This document shows positions 1 to 8,480 of a stretch of DNA of 12,399 bases, in pieces (position 1 is the first letter of the stretch; each line of letters begins with the position of its first letter). The notes beneath the pieces were generated by a model. That model ran no database searches and was not told where the DNA came from. It saw only the letters and a list, made by a program, of their open reading frames with translations. The stretch is from Diplocarpon mali (lineage: Eukaryota > Ascomycota > Leotiomycetes > Helotiales > Drepanopezizaceae), in the NCBI GenBank assembly GCA_024741835.1, contig JAENRP010000499.1, positions 11,659 to 24,057 of the forward strand, in the 5' to 3' direction. Both the position numbers and the translations under genes were made by a program.

Positions 1-18
1 GATTTCAAAGAAATATAT

Positions 19-43
19 AAAGGGAGAGGGGGAAGGGGGGAGG
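19..43. other. Purine-only G-rich tract
   Basis: This is an uninterrupted run of A and G on the plus strand with blocks of three to six G, in otherwise AT-rich DNA. A purine-only run has no CpA or TpG, so it would escape RIP. It could be a relic of a polypurine tract or simple low-complexity sequence. On the element C sense strand (minus) it is a polypyrimidine run, which argues against it being that element's own polypurine tract. Confidence 0.5.
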
Positions 44-100
44 TACGATAATAAACGAATAAAAATGATAAAAAACTCCTTTTCCTCCTTTAGTAATATA

Positions 101-123
101 ACTCCTAGGCCGGGCCCGCGAGT
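101..123 (-). repeat. Dispersed 23-bp ACTC...GAGT motif, isolated copy
   Basis: This is the best-preserved copy of the 23-bp motif. The minus strand starts ACTCGCGGGC and ends CCTAGGAGT, with GGGCCC, CCGG, GGCC and CCTAGG palindromes inside. It has no CpA or TpG on either strand, which may explain why it stays GC-rich in AT-rich surroundings. It lies beyond the recognisable gag of element C, and I could not establish its reading frame there. Its orientation is opposite to the arrays in elements A and B. Confidence 0.8.
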
Positions 124-129
124 TAAAAG

Positions 130-1420
130 CTTAAAGTTATTAAAGCTATCAAATCGCAATTTTAAAGAAAATTTAAAGACAATTTTAAATAATCCTAAGT
201 ATATATACTTTAACTAATTTAAGAGGCGTCCTTGCTAAAGAAAATCCAGACTTTATATAAGATTCGATTGATAATTTAAGAATTTCTTTAATACAATTGT
301 ATACAATTATTATACTTATCTAAGGTGATAACTCGCTGATTTAACCTAAAGGAAGCTGGATTTAGGTATTTAAGGTTCGCGTGCTAGTTTTTACCCTTTA
401 AAGCCTATCGATTATCAAACTGAAGGGTATAATGATTTTCCTAAAGAAGGCCCTTAATTAAGGTTTTTAAACATTAGATATAGAGTTTAAAAAACTAAGC
501 TTCGAATTCCTTGATTTTTAAGGTAGATTTTACTCTTAAACTAGGACTGCAAGTGAAGGGAATTACTACTAGATTTCTCTTTGCCTCTTTAATAACCTCT
601 AAAGCCTTCGAATATTCTTGTACTAAGCTTTTAAGGTCTTTAGTAAAAGAGGAGGTAGGCTCTTTTTCCTTTTCTATTACCTTAATAGTCCTTTCGCTAA
701 GGTCTGATTTTAAAGCAAAGGTCGAGAAGTCTTCGAATTAAGCGTATATTATAAGATTACGCTTATTAATTCTAAAATGCTTGATAATCTTATTTCAAAG
801 GCTAGTAGGTAATCTAAGTAAGAAAAGGCGTCCTCTTTCAACTTTATTAAGAATCTTCTAATCGATTAAAGTATTCGATACTTAAGTAAAGGTCTGATAG
901 TAGTTTTTAAGTTCCTTAAAAGTGCAAGTAATAAGAATAAACTCCTTTAAAAAGGCTAGAGTATTGCGAATCTGCTATCTATTAAATTCCTAGAATTTAA
1001 ACTTAAGAGCCTTAATAAGTAGTTCCTAGGACTTATAAAGCTTCTACTTAAGTAAAGATTTGATAATATCTTTGCTAATTTAATTGCAATAGTAGGGAAG
1101 TTAATTAATTATCTTATTATATCTAATGCCGAAATTATAATAAGTCTCCTTATATTATTTAAAGAAATCAGTAATATTAGCTTTAGTAAAATAAGAAGTG
1201 CTAAAGGAATTAAGGAGAGGAAAATAATTAATAATAACTTTAAAAGCAGCTATTATCGCTTTATTCGTTTTAGTAAAAGGGGAGCTAGGTCGAATATAAG
1301 GCTTAAGGTATTCCGAAGAGTTTTTAAAATCCGAGTCAATCTCAAGTAATTAAGGCAAGTTTAAAAAGATTCAGGCAAAGGGTTAGTAGGGTATTTAAAA
1401 TTGATATTTTTAATATTTTC
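130..1420 (-). pseudogene. Decayed LTR-retrotransposon gag (element C)
   Basis: Read on the minus strand from about 1400 to 560, one frame gives a long, mostly open product that resembles fungal LTR-element Gag proteins. Recognisable stretches include YFTKANITDFFKQYKETY (around 1150-1200), LPYYCNQISKDIIKSLLKQ (around 1040-1100) and RQQIRNTLAFLKEFI (around 930-980). Further on is a Lys/Glu-rich part with IKVIEKEKEP (around 660-690). The pattern of a folded Gag domain, then 'QQI..AFL.EF', then a charged tail is the one I know from Ty3/Gypsy-like gags of ascomycetes. The family assignment is inference; copia or another LTR class is possible. Below 480 the frame breaks up; a piece reading RLNQRVITLDKYNN near 300-350 could be the region after a zinc knuckle, but I cannot place the knuckle cysteines. 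Stops are scattered and no start codon is preserved. Confidence 0.55.
532..554 (-). repeat. Dispersed 23-bp motif inside element C gag
   Basis: This copy carries several C-to-T type changes (minus strand ACTTGCAGTCC... ...AAGAGT). It lies in frame with the gag product and reads TCSPSLRV, equivalent to TRGPGLRV in the undecayed motif. This is the opposite coding orientation from the copies in elements A and B, which read TPRPGPRV-like sequence. An in-frame copy in a second type of element argues against simple inheritance of the motif within one family. Confidence 0.7.
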
Positions 1421-1506
1421 TAGTATTAATATTAAAAAAGCAGGTGCAGTTATTAAAGGGGAAGGTAAAGAACTTAAATTATATAAAATTGTATTTTTAT
1501 ATTCCT

Positions 1507-1529
1507 ACTTATAGGCCTGGCTTAAGAGT
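1507..1529 (+). repeat. Dispersed 23-bp motif, isolated copy
   Basis: The plus strand starts ACTTATAGGC and ends CTTAAGAGT, a decayed form of the same 23-bp motif. Read on the minus strand it gives TLKPGL*V, equivalent to TPRPGPRV, with one stop from a CAA or CGA type codon. Its orientation is opposite to the copies at 101-123 and 532-554, although all three lie in or near the element C remains. Confidence 0.7.
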
Positions 1530-1929
1530 GAAAATCCGGCTTTTGCTAAAAGTTTATTTATACTTTGCCAAGACTTCTTTAATAGGTGCAAAGTAGTAAA
1601 TAAGGGTATTGCAATTACTAGTAATAAGAAAAGGTTTATTAAGTTAAAGACTAATTTCTAAGATAAAGTTTCTAAAAAAGATTCATCTTAGCTTTTAGGA
1701 CAATTCCTATTAGTTCTTAAAATCAATATATCCTAAGGGTTATTTCTAAAGCAAAAAATAGAATTCTATTAAGTAGAGGCGGCTAAAGTATCCAATTTAG
1801 CTTTTTAAGAAAACTAAAGAGATACTCCCAATTAGAGCTTTTATTTAATATTATATAAATACTCGAAACTGCTATTATTTAAAGTAGCTATTATAGCTAA
1901 TCAAACTTCTTTATATCAGAAAGGCTGGA

Positions 1930-1976
1930 AATCCGATAATTGTACTAATAAGCTAACAATTTAAGCTTATCGGATT
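1930..1976. repeat. Inverted repeat with 10-bp perfect arms
   Basis: The arms aatccgataa (1930-1939) and ttatcggatt (1967-1976) are exact reverse complements around a 27-bp loop. The inner bases continue with imperfect pairing (ttgt against acaa). No U-run follows, so it does not look like a terminator. It may be chance or a relic of a small inverted-repeat element. Confidence 0.5.
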
Positions 1977-2046
1977 AGAGGTAGAAGAGGCAGAATAAGG
2001 GCCGAAATAGGAAAATCTAAGGTTATTAATAATAGAGAGTGGCAAT

Positions 2047-2130
2047 CGATAGTTCTAAATAACTAAGTAATTGCAAGGTCGATAATAGAGGAACGATAAC
2101 CGATAGTTATAAATAACTAAATGATTGTAG
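2047..2130. repeat. Two-copy direct repeat, 54-bp period
   Basis: About 28 bp starting cgatagtt at 2047 recur at 2101 with a few transitions (c/a, g/a, a/g, c/t). The spacing is 54 bp, a multiple of three. It could be a leader or LTR-internal duplication of element C, or a coding repeat; I could not assign a frame. Confidence 0.7.
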
Positions 2131-2414
2131 ATTTAAAAGGGGTTTTTAAAGGGTTGATCTCTTATTTACAAACTAAGAGAATCAAAAGGAGAAGTTGTAT
2201 AAAGACGAAATCTTAAAGGAATCGTCCTTACGTAGGTCATTAATATAAGAAGAAGTAGGAACAACACTTAAGAATAGGCCTAAGGAAAGACTAAAGACAA
2301 AGAGGGAGGAAGTACTATAAGCGGGCTCTTTAAAGATAAGAACTAAGAAAATTCACTAGTTAAGGGTAGAATAGGTAGTTGGCATTGCGCGCTATCTCTA
2401 AGTACAATAGTAGT

Positions 2415-2770
2415 CCTATATATACCCCTTTCTTAGTCCTTATCCAACCATATGACCTATATCACGAGATCCTCCACTTCCAGGTCTCTATAATATGCTT
2501 CGTTCTCTAGTGATATTCGGGGTTTTCGGTAAGATAAAAGGCTCCCTAGTTATCGCAGATCATCTCAACTTTGATAGCATCGTCGCCGCTATAGCCTATT
2601 TCCTTAAATACCTAGCGTATCCAAGAGGCTTCTTATGCGAATTTGCATATAGCAACGTACTCTGCCTCTATAGATAAGAGAGCGACAATAGTTTATCGCT
2701 TAAAGGAGGCAGTAATTACGCTATTATTAAGGAAGAAGACAGCCCTAGAATAGGAGGCTCTAGTTCCTCT
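2415..2770 (-). pseudogene. Element A RNase H domain, decayed
   Basis: RNase H removes the RNA strand of the RNA:DNA hybrid during retrotransposon replication. The minus strand reads TIVALSSIEAEYVA at about 2653-2694, the hallmark copia 'LSSTEAEY' block with a catalytic acidic residue. The DNQGA motif follows at 2537-2554 as DN*GAF, Gln replaced by TAG. Next comes the block YLTENPEYH*RTKHI near 2490-2536, then a segment resembling the C-terminal 'W(I/V)RT' block around 2420-2450. Motif order and spacing fit the copia family. The frame then dissolves. Stops fall at Gln-type positions, as expected for C-to-T mutation. Confidence 0.9.
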
Positions 2771-3049
2771 ATCGCCTACCTAGTCAGAATCGCAATAGCT
2801 ATGCAGTTTCTAAAGCTCTAGGTCAGTTGTTTTGCTTTTAAAGGTAGTATAATAGAATCGCATTCCTTATAAGTATTATAAAACTCATTTTAAAGCTGCT
2901 ATATATTGTATTAAAGGGTTAGTAAGGAATTTGCTAAGAATAGAATAGTAGTATAGTATATCCTAACGCGTATAGTACATAAGGTACTATAATAAACCGC
3001 AGATCTCCTAATATAGCTTCACTTCCTATAGAATAGCTTAGCCTTCAAA

Positions 3050-3720
3050 TTTGACCATATGAACTTTATAGCTATTAGCAAAAGGCGTTAGTGCGCTTTT
3101 GCAATTAGTTATATAAAAATGTTTAAGAACCTTATTAATATAGGCGTTTTAATAAAGTAAGATCATTCTATTTTATCGATCTTTAACTATACGTACTCTT
3201 AAGAAGTAGTTAGCCAGTTCGCTACCTATGATTTTAAAGAGGTTGCAAAGATCTCTCTTAAACTTATTATATATATTACCCTTCTTTGCTACTATAAGGA
3301 AGTCGTCGACGTAAGTGATAATAAGAATCCAAAAGGCGCGGTTAATATATATATAATTATTAGTATTAAAAGATTGAAAATCGAGCTCTTATAGCTTAAA
3401 CCATAGCTTTTCTTACTATAATCGTAGAGATTGCTTTAAGCTATATAAGGCCTTAAGAAGCTTAAGATAGTAGTCTTAAGGTAAAAGAACAACCTTATCT
3501 TAAATGTATCTAAGAGGTAACTTAATATAGATATTAGAGTTAGCTTCTAAATTAAGGAAAGCTATCTCGACGTCGAACTGATCTAGCTTAAAGTCGTAGA
3601 GAGCTGCAAGCGCAATTGCAATCTTCTAAACAGCAGATTTGCAAACGCTAGCAAAGGTTTAGTTGTAATCTCGACCTTATTATTATATATAGTCTTATAT
3701 AACGAATCTGACCTTCTATT
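3050..3720 (-). pseudogene. Element A reverse transcriptase domain, decayed, YVDD intact
   Basis: The product is RNA-dependent DNA polymerase of the copia Pol. On the minus strand DYN*TFASVCKSAV (about 3625-3667) matches the usual 'DY.ETFAPVVK' start. KLDQFDVEIAFLN (about 3552-3590) carries the first catalytic Asp in the 'QLDVKTAFLNG' block. WILIITYVDDFL (about 3298-3332) holds the catalytic YVDD pair, with tac-gtc-gac-gac at 3302-3313 read on the minus strand. All key Asp residues are retained, unlike in element B where the box reads YINN. The frame is interrupted by stops at Gln and Trp type positions, so no protein can be made. Confidence 0.92.
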
Positions 3721-3959
3721 AAGAGATTTCCCTATTTTAATCTCTTTTTATTTTAAAGACAAGCCTCGATTTAAGTACTCTATTATCTTTAAAGAGTTCT
3801 AAGCGTTTTACTACTACCTATATATCATTATAAGCGAGGGAATTGTACTTAAAGTTGATCGCAGATCGCTATTTATTAGCATTAGCGTAAGAGAGGGCTT
3901 ATTCGACTGTTTTTAAGTCATTTAAGTATAGAGAGTCGAGTAAGGCTATATAGAAGGCG

Positions 3960-4270
3960 CTTAAATAGGCTTCCTTATCGTTTGGGTTATCAGCTTTGAA
4001 TCTAAGAGCAGTAGAGCGAGTAGCTCTCTTTTCGGAAGGCTAAGGGTAAGGCTTGTTCTTTAAACTAGGAGGTCTTCCTCTCTTTCTTAGAGTTAGAAGC
4101 TTAGCTTTATTAGCTTCTCCTAAATCGACTCGCGGTCCCAGCCTAGGAGTGGAATTATCGTAAGAGTTAGTATTAACTCGCGGTCTTAGCCTAAGAGTAA
4201 AAATATCGTTATTTTAAGAAGTGACTCGCGGGCCCGGCCTAAGAGTAAAATCACCCTTTAATTGCAGCTC
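3960..4270 (-). pseudogene. Element A integrase-RT linker with in-frame motif array
   Basis: The linker joins integrase to RT. The integrase frame continues through ...KDGLIIELQLKGD into three motif copies separated by variable spacers, then a charged segment. The reading frame is unbroken for about 90 codons except for scattered decay stops, so the array was part of the polyprotein. Linkers in this position are usually poorly conserved and disordered, which would tolerate such insertion. Confidence 0.75.
4128..4246 (+). repeat. Three-copy array of the 23-bp motif, 48-bp period (element A)
   Basis: Copies lie at 4128-4150, 4176-4198 and 4224-4246, spaced exactly 48 bp. Each begins ACTCGCGG on the plus strand and ends with GAGT; 4224-4246 is nearly undecayed. 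Read on the element's own (minus) strand they encode TPRLGPRV, TLRLRPRV and TLRPGPRV. The 25-bp spacers are unrelated in sequence, so only the motif is conserved. Confidence 0.9.
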
Positions 4271-4920
4271 TATAATTAAGCCGTCTTTATTAAATCAAAT
4301 ATAAGATGATCGAATAATCTTTTTACCTATTTATAATAGTATATAGATCTGATAGATACTTCTACTATCAAATCCGATAAGAGTACCTACCTCTGCTCTT
4401 AAAGCGAGTTTATTACTCTAAGTTCGCTTTTCTTTCTTAATTAGTATATAAACGCAATAGCCTAGTACTTTAAGATACTTAATTAAAGGAGTATAAGGCT
4501 TATTAGGCTTAATATTATCCTAAAAGACCTTATATAAAGTCTTACTACTTAGAATATTAAAGGCGATAAGATTAGTAATATATATTATTAAAAGAAGGAG
4601 GTAAGGCTAAAGAAAGGAGGGGATATTTTAATCAATTATAGCTATTCGCAACTTTTCCATTAGTATACAAATTGATCGTTCCAATCTACTATCTTATTCT
4701 AGCGTATATAAAGTAGATTCCTTTAAAATCATACTAAGGTTTTCTATAAGTATTCGCATTTATATAAGAGAGTACTCCTTACTTCTATCAGTTCTTTACC
4801 GCTTAATTATACAATTGTATTAAGTTTATAAGAGGCTAATCATCTTCTTATTTACCTTAAAGGCATTAGATTTATTTATATAAGTCTATCCTTATCTAGC
4901 TATTATAGTTAAGCAAGTAA
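4270..4920 (-). pseudogene. Element A integrase, catalytic core and C-terminal part, decayed
   Basis: Integrase inserts the cDNA into the genome through a DDE active site. One minus-strand frame is followable from KSNAFKVNKKMISLL (about 4835-4885) through *RTDRSKEYS (near 4775-4800; RTD at 4787-4795), which gives the second catalytic Asp. It continues to ESTLYTLE*DSRLERSI (about 4680-4730), where the Glu of the usual 'STPYTPEQNG..ER' block is the third catalytic residue. The C-terminal part includes ITNLIAFNILSSKTLYKVF (about 4520-4580) and YLKVLGYCVYIL...RAEVGTLIGFDSRSIYQIYI (about 4350-4480), the characteristic copia module after the core. The first catalytic Asp is not present; the domain starts at a breakpoint. 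Confidence 0.88.
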
Positions 4921-4924
4921 AGAT

Positions 4925-5240
4925 TTTAGATATACTTTTCTAACCTTTTATATTTGCCTAGTCGGAATCGGTATATACCTTAAGCTTTACGCTTATATAT
5001 TTCGTTAGTCTATATCTTACCTTTTATATAATTATCAATTAAAGGTATCTTTTAAGTCGCTTGACTGCGTTCTTATATCGAATTGTTAGATCCTTTAAGT
5101 TCTAACTAAGTTGCTTAGTAATAAAGGCGATATCTGGTCTTATATATACTATAATATATATAATCGCTCTAATATCCTATTAGTACTTCTTTAGATCTCC
5201 TCTCTACTTATTTTCATTAGTAGGCTCTAACTTATTATAC
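4925..5240 (-). pseudogene. Element B RNase H (N-terminal part), truncated
   Basis: The minus strand reads YIRPDIAFITKQLS (RPDIAF near 5122-5145), the conserved connection between RT and RNase H. NAVKRLKRYL* follows (near 5045-5075), then VYTDSD*ANIKG*KSIS (YTDSD at 4961-4975), the first catalytic block of copia RNase H. The expected 'LSSTEAEY' and 'DNQ' blocks do not follow. Instead the sequence becomes integrase of element A, so the domain is truncated at a breakpoint. Confidence 0.88.
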
Positions 5241-5990
5241 TTTCCTTTAATTAGAGTACACTTTGGCTTAAAGTTAGGAGTATAAGTAGAAAGTCCTATT
5301 TAGTTTAAGATCTTCTTAATATACTGCTTTTAGTTTAATTAGAGTTCTTAAGTAGAGCGGTTCCTTATAATATAGATGTTAAGGATCTTATAAATTCCCC
5401 CTAGATCCTTAGTATTAAAATGTTTCCGAATTATTATAAAGAACTAATCCAATTAAGTAATTGTTTTCGCAGCTATAGTAATATTATTAATATATAATAG
5501 TAACTTGATTCTACGCTTAGTATAAGTAAATAGATAAGGGTCAGCTAGGCTTTAAACGAATCCCATTTCTATTAAAGTAGAGCTATATAAGAGGTTTTAA
5601 TTATAAGCTGATTGTTTAAGCCTATAGATACTGCGAAGTATATAGAAAGAGTAGCTAATATATATAAGAATACTATTAAATTAGGAGAGAAAAATCCGTT
5701 CTTTTATAATCGCTTTAGTAAATGCATTTTTAATATCATACTATTTGCATTTAAGGTCCTTAGCGGCTACTATTACTATAAATATACAAAGGGTATCTAT
5801 GCGAACTATTAGTATAAATATATCGAAGTAGTCTTCTCTATACTATTAAAAGAAGCCCTTAGCTATAAGCCTTGCCTTATAACGTTCTAAGGTCCTATTT
5901 ACATATATCTTAATTATAAAGACCCACTTTGTTAAAACTAGGTTCACATCCTTTGGCGTCAGTTCTTCTATTTATATGCTATTTATAATA
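5240..5990 (-). pseudogene. Element B reverse transcriptase, decayed, catalytic box YINN
   Basis: The minus strand reads LTPKDVNLVLTKWVF and NRTLERYKARLIAKGF (about 5860-5970), the classic copia RT N-terminal block. YFDIFILIVRIDTL (near 5785-5825) corresponds to 'DYFDTFAPVVRMDTLR'. YDIKNAFTKA (5708-5740; DIKNAF at 5720-5737) holds the first catalytic Asp, here still Asp. The catalytic pair reads YINN at 5483-5494 instead of YVDD: both Asp have become Asn by G-to-A change, so the enzyme would be inactive even without the stops. LKERIFLS-type sequence lies between them. Confidence 0.92.
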
Positions 5991-6540
5991 AAAGAGCTTA
6001 TCTCCTCTTAGATTGCCTTATTCTATACTACTCTATTCTTTAAGTTGTTAATAGCTTTATTATACATCTTTAGAAGAAAGATTTTCATTATCCCTCTAGT
6101 AGCTAAGAACGCATTATCTTTATTAAAGCTCTATTAAAGTTTGAGCTTATAGATCTTATGCGCTATTATAGCTTAGATACGCTTAAACTCGCGTTTATTT
6201 AAGGTATCTTCTAATTCTAGGTCTTTATTCCTCTTCAAAGGCGTAGGTTCAGCTATAGGTTCTATAAGCTTATTATTTAAGGAACTGCTTTTTAATAGTA
6301 AAGGCTTATTATTACTTATACCTATTTTAGGAATATCCTTTACTATAGGTGCTTTAACTAAAGGGATAATAATATTAAAGTTGTTCTATACTTTAAGTAG
6401 TTCGCAGATAATAGGAATAGTCTATTCGGCCTTTAGGTAATTAGCAGGTTATTAATCAGCAGGTACGCTTAATATACTTAAGCTAAGAGAGAGGGGTTAT
6501 TAGTTCGACTTAATAGTATTACTATTAAATGGTATACCTT
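5990..6540 (-). pseudogene. Element B integrase-RT linker
   Basis: This connects integrase to RT. Minus-strand fragments such as TPLKRNKDLELEDTLNKREL (about 6175-6240) are charged and low in hydrophobic residues, typical of this poorly conserved linker. I see no catalytic motif. Unlike element A, it holds no copy of the 23-bp motif; in element B the array is between protease and integrase. Confidence 0.6.
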
Positions 6541-7520
6541 ACAAATCTCTAGGTATATAGAGCTTTAAGGATAGCTCCTTCCTATTTTAAGATTTATTAA
6601 ACTCAACTATTAAAGATATAATTACTTACCTTAGATTTAATATATATACTATCTATTACTTTATTATCTATTTAATATACTTAATAAATATATACTCTTT
6701 ACCTTAGTCTATTAGCTTCTTACTCTTTATACTTATAGGCTAGGACTTCGGGCTAATATAAGAGTAGCAGATGCTTTTAAAAACGCAGATATAGTCTAAG
6801 CTTAGTTTCTATTTAAAATATGCCTTATATAGTAATATTTAAGTGCTATTAACTATTAGTCTACTATCTATTCTATTTCGCAGGTATGCGTTTGCCTTAA
6901 CCGCAAGGTCTTAGAATTCCAGTAGTAGATTAGTATCTTATAATAAAGCGTAATAGTCAGTCTCTACTTGCTAAATACTTTATTTAGCGATACTATTCTA
7001 ATAGGAACCTTTATATATTATAGTTAGTTTATAGTAAACTCTTTATTTTGCCTATTTATTAAGCTTTGCCTTAATCTCTAATGCGTTATTAGACCTAATA
7101 GCTATTAGCTTTAGCTAAGTCTAGCGTTCCTCTATTACTTTTTAAGTTTCTAGCTTTTTTATAAGCTTAAATTTAGTCTTAGCGCAAATGGTCTATATCT
7201 ATTAAGTAGAGTTATTTACTATTTGAGAAAACCAATTATTTCCTTTAATTAAAGTTATAAATAGTCTAATAGTATTAATAGATATTAGCGCTAATATCAA
7301 ATCTTTTTATAAATTAAGCTTAGTTTGCGTCTAATTTTAGAGTTTTATTAGCTTGCAAATTTAGGATACTAGGCGATCCTTTAGTACTTAGATCTTCCGT
7401 TTTAGGGTCGAGACCTTATATAGGCCCTTTAATTTCTCTAGCCTTAGATATGCGAATCTTTTATATATTAGTTAATACCTTAATAGGCTTTCGGCTTCTA
7501 ATAGCTTTAGTAGCCTATTA
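6540..7520 (-). pseudogene. Element B GAG-pre-integrase and integrase, decayed
   Basis: From high to low coordinates the minus strand shows KRFAYLRLEKLKGLYKVSTL (about 7410-7475), the copia GAG-pre-integrase zinc-binding lead ('HRRFAHLG...'). It is followed by ICKLIKL (near 7335), equivalent to a CxxC segment with one Cys retained. The core's third-acidic block appears as NSIAK*SI*QVETDYYALL (6945-7000), equivalent to 'NGVAERSIQT'. It continues LLLEF*DLAVKANAYLRNR (about 6880-6935), where the stop replaces a conserved Trp. The C-terminal module reads YSYISPKS*PI (near 6735-6765). Order and spacing match copia integrase. The first two catalytic Asp could not be placed confidently. Confidence 0.82.
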
Positions 7521-7637
7521 TTAGTCGATGCTTTATTATTAGTAGCTAGAAAGGATTAGTAATAGTAGTTTAAGGTTTTACTATTTTCTAATTGTAAGCT
7601 TAGCTTAGGAGTTGTTTTTAATAAAACCGCAAGATCT

Positions 7638-8059
7638 ACTTATAGTCCTAGCTTAAGAGTCGATTTCTTAAAAATAGTAAGATCTACTTGCGGTCTTAGC
7701 TTAAGAGTCGTCTTTAACGAATTTGCGAATTTTACTTGCAGTCCTAGCCTAGGAGTCATTTCCGCGAATTTCACTTATAATCTTAGCTTAAGAGTTATTA
7801 TTAGTAAATTTACAAAATCTACTTATAGTCTTAGCTTAAGAGTTATTTCTATTAAATTCACTTATAATCCTAGCTTAAGAGTTATCTTTAAAGATACTTT
7901 ATAATCTACTTATAATCCTAGCTTAAAAGTCATTTTTATAAATTTTACTTATAATCCTAGCTTAAGAGTCTATCTATTTTCTTTATCTTTACTTAATTAT
8001 ATTAGGATAAAGAGTATACTTTCCTTAAAGGAATCCACTTATAAGTCTGGCCTAAGAGT
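7638..8059 (+). repeat. Nine-copy coding minisatellite of the 23-bp motif (element B)
   Basis: Copies start at 7638, 7686, 7734, 7773, 7821, 7860, 7908, 7947 and 8037. Spacings are 48, 48, 39, 48, 39, 48, 39 and 90 bp, all multiples of three. A degenerate tenth copy may sit at about 7991. Most are decayed on the plus strand (ACTTATAATCC... form), while 7686 and 7734 retain more GC. Read on the element's sense (minus) strand they encode TPRLGLQV or TLKLRPQV-like units with spacers such as DLTIFKKS, in frame with the following GAG-pre-integrase. The array lies between protease and integrase. Confidence 0.92.
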
Positions 8060-8099
8060 CAATTTCTATAATATTACCTTTGAAATAATATAAAGTCTA

Positions 8100-8480
8100 T
8101 CTTTGATTTTAGCCTTAAAGATCACTTTATAATTATTATTTATAAACTATATAAATTAATTATTAAAAACTCTTATATAATTCAATTCTATATAGATCTT
8201 GCAATTAGATAAAAGATTAATACCTAAGCTAAGTATAAAGAGAACATTTTATAAAAGGAAAGAAACGCTAGCGATATTCATCTTTATTATACCTATTAAG
8301 TTTATATATAACCTTCTACTATTAACCTTAATAAAGCGCCTTTTTATTTTAATAAGTAGGCCTTTAAATAGGTAGGGTTTATCAATTATATATACTATAT
8401 AATTAGTATTATTATACCAATCGGATTTAAGGATCTTATAAAGATCGGCTTTTAAAATATAAGTATCTTTATTATAATTA
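8100..8480 (-). pseudogene. Element B aspartic protease, decayed, active site NTN
   Basis: Retroviral-type aspartic protease cleaves the Gag-Pol polyprotein. The minus strand reads SDWYNNTNYIVYIIDKPYLF (about 8370-8425). Aligned with the copia pattern 'W..D(S/T)G...H.TD..LF', the active-site Asp-Thr-Gly is NTN at 8402-8410, both end codons changed G-to-A. Then come KGLLIKIKRRFIKVNSRRLY (about 8310-8370) and NVLFILSLGINLLSN (about 8205-8255), the flap-side 'NVLYVPGLGVNLLS' block. The alignment to Asp-Thr-Gly is my inference; the opposite copy B' reads NNS at the same place, consistent with independent decay. Confidence 0.85.

Larger units (their letters stand above)
1420..2410. other. Unresolved AT-rich region between element C gag and element A RNase H
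   Basis: I do not recognise a product here on either strand. The minus-strand part nearest the gag (1420-1530) may be the gag N-terminus. The rest would be the position of a leader or LTR for element C, but no matching LTR pair is visible. The plus strand has a moderately open stretch around 1905-2060 reading Arg/Gly-rich sequence, which I could not assign. A TATA-like string lies at about 2416-2427. Most of the region is TpA-rich, like its neighbours. Confidence 0.5.
2410..4920 (-). mobile_element. Ty1/copia retrotransposon fragment, element A (INT-RT-RH)
   Basis: Read on the minus strand this is the 3' two-thirds of a copia pol in the order integrase, linker, RT, RNase H. Gag, protease and the start of integrase are missing at the high-coordinate end, where RNase H of element B abuts it. 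The RT differs clearly from that of element B, so A is another copia family. It is less decayed than B: long stretches remain open and YVDD is intact, suggesting fewer RIP rounds or younger age. No LTR could be delimited at the 3' end near 2400. Confidence 0.85.

Noticed and set aside
511..741. Open reading frame of 76 codons, plus strand
   Set aside because: It overlaps the minus-strand gag of element C, which shows family-like blocks; the plus frame has none and includes a decayed copy of the 23-bp motif.
1905..2060. Possible transposase or other protein on the plus strand (Gly/Arg-rich stretch)
   Set aside because: The open stretch is short, flanked by stops and without catalytic motifs; I could not match it to a family.
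2495..2677. Open reading frame of 60 codons, plus strand
   Set aside because: It lies antisense to the RNase H domain of element A with its EAEY and DNQGA blocks, and has no recognisable content of its own.
5612..5812. Open reading frame of 66 codons, plus strand
   Set aside because: It is antisense to the RT of element B (DIKNAF block) and arises from low stop density in decayed DNA.
7638..8059. CRISPR-like array
   Set aside because: A 23-bp unit with spacers of 16, 25 or 67 bp in multiples of a codon, in frame within a retrotransposon polyprotein, no cas genes, and a fungal context.
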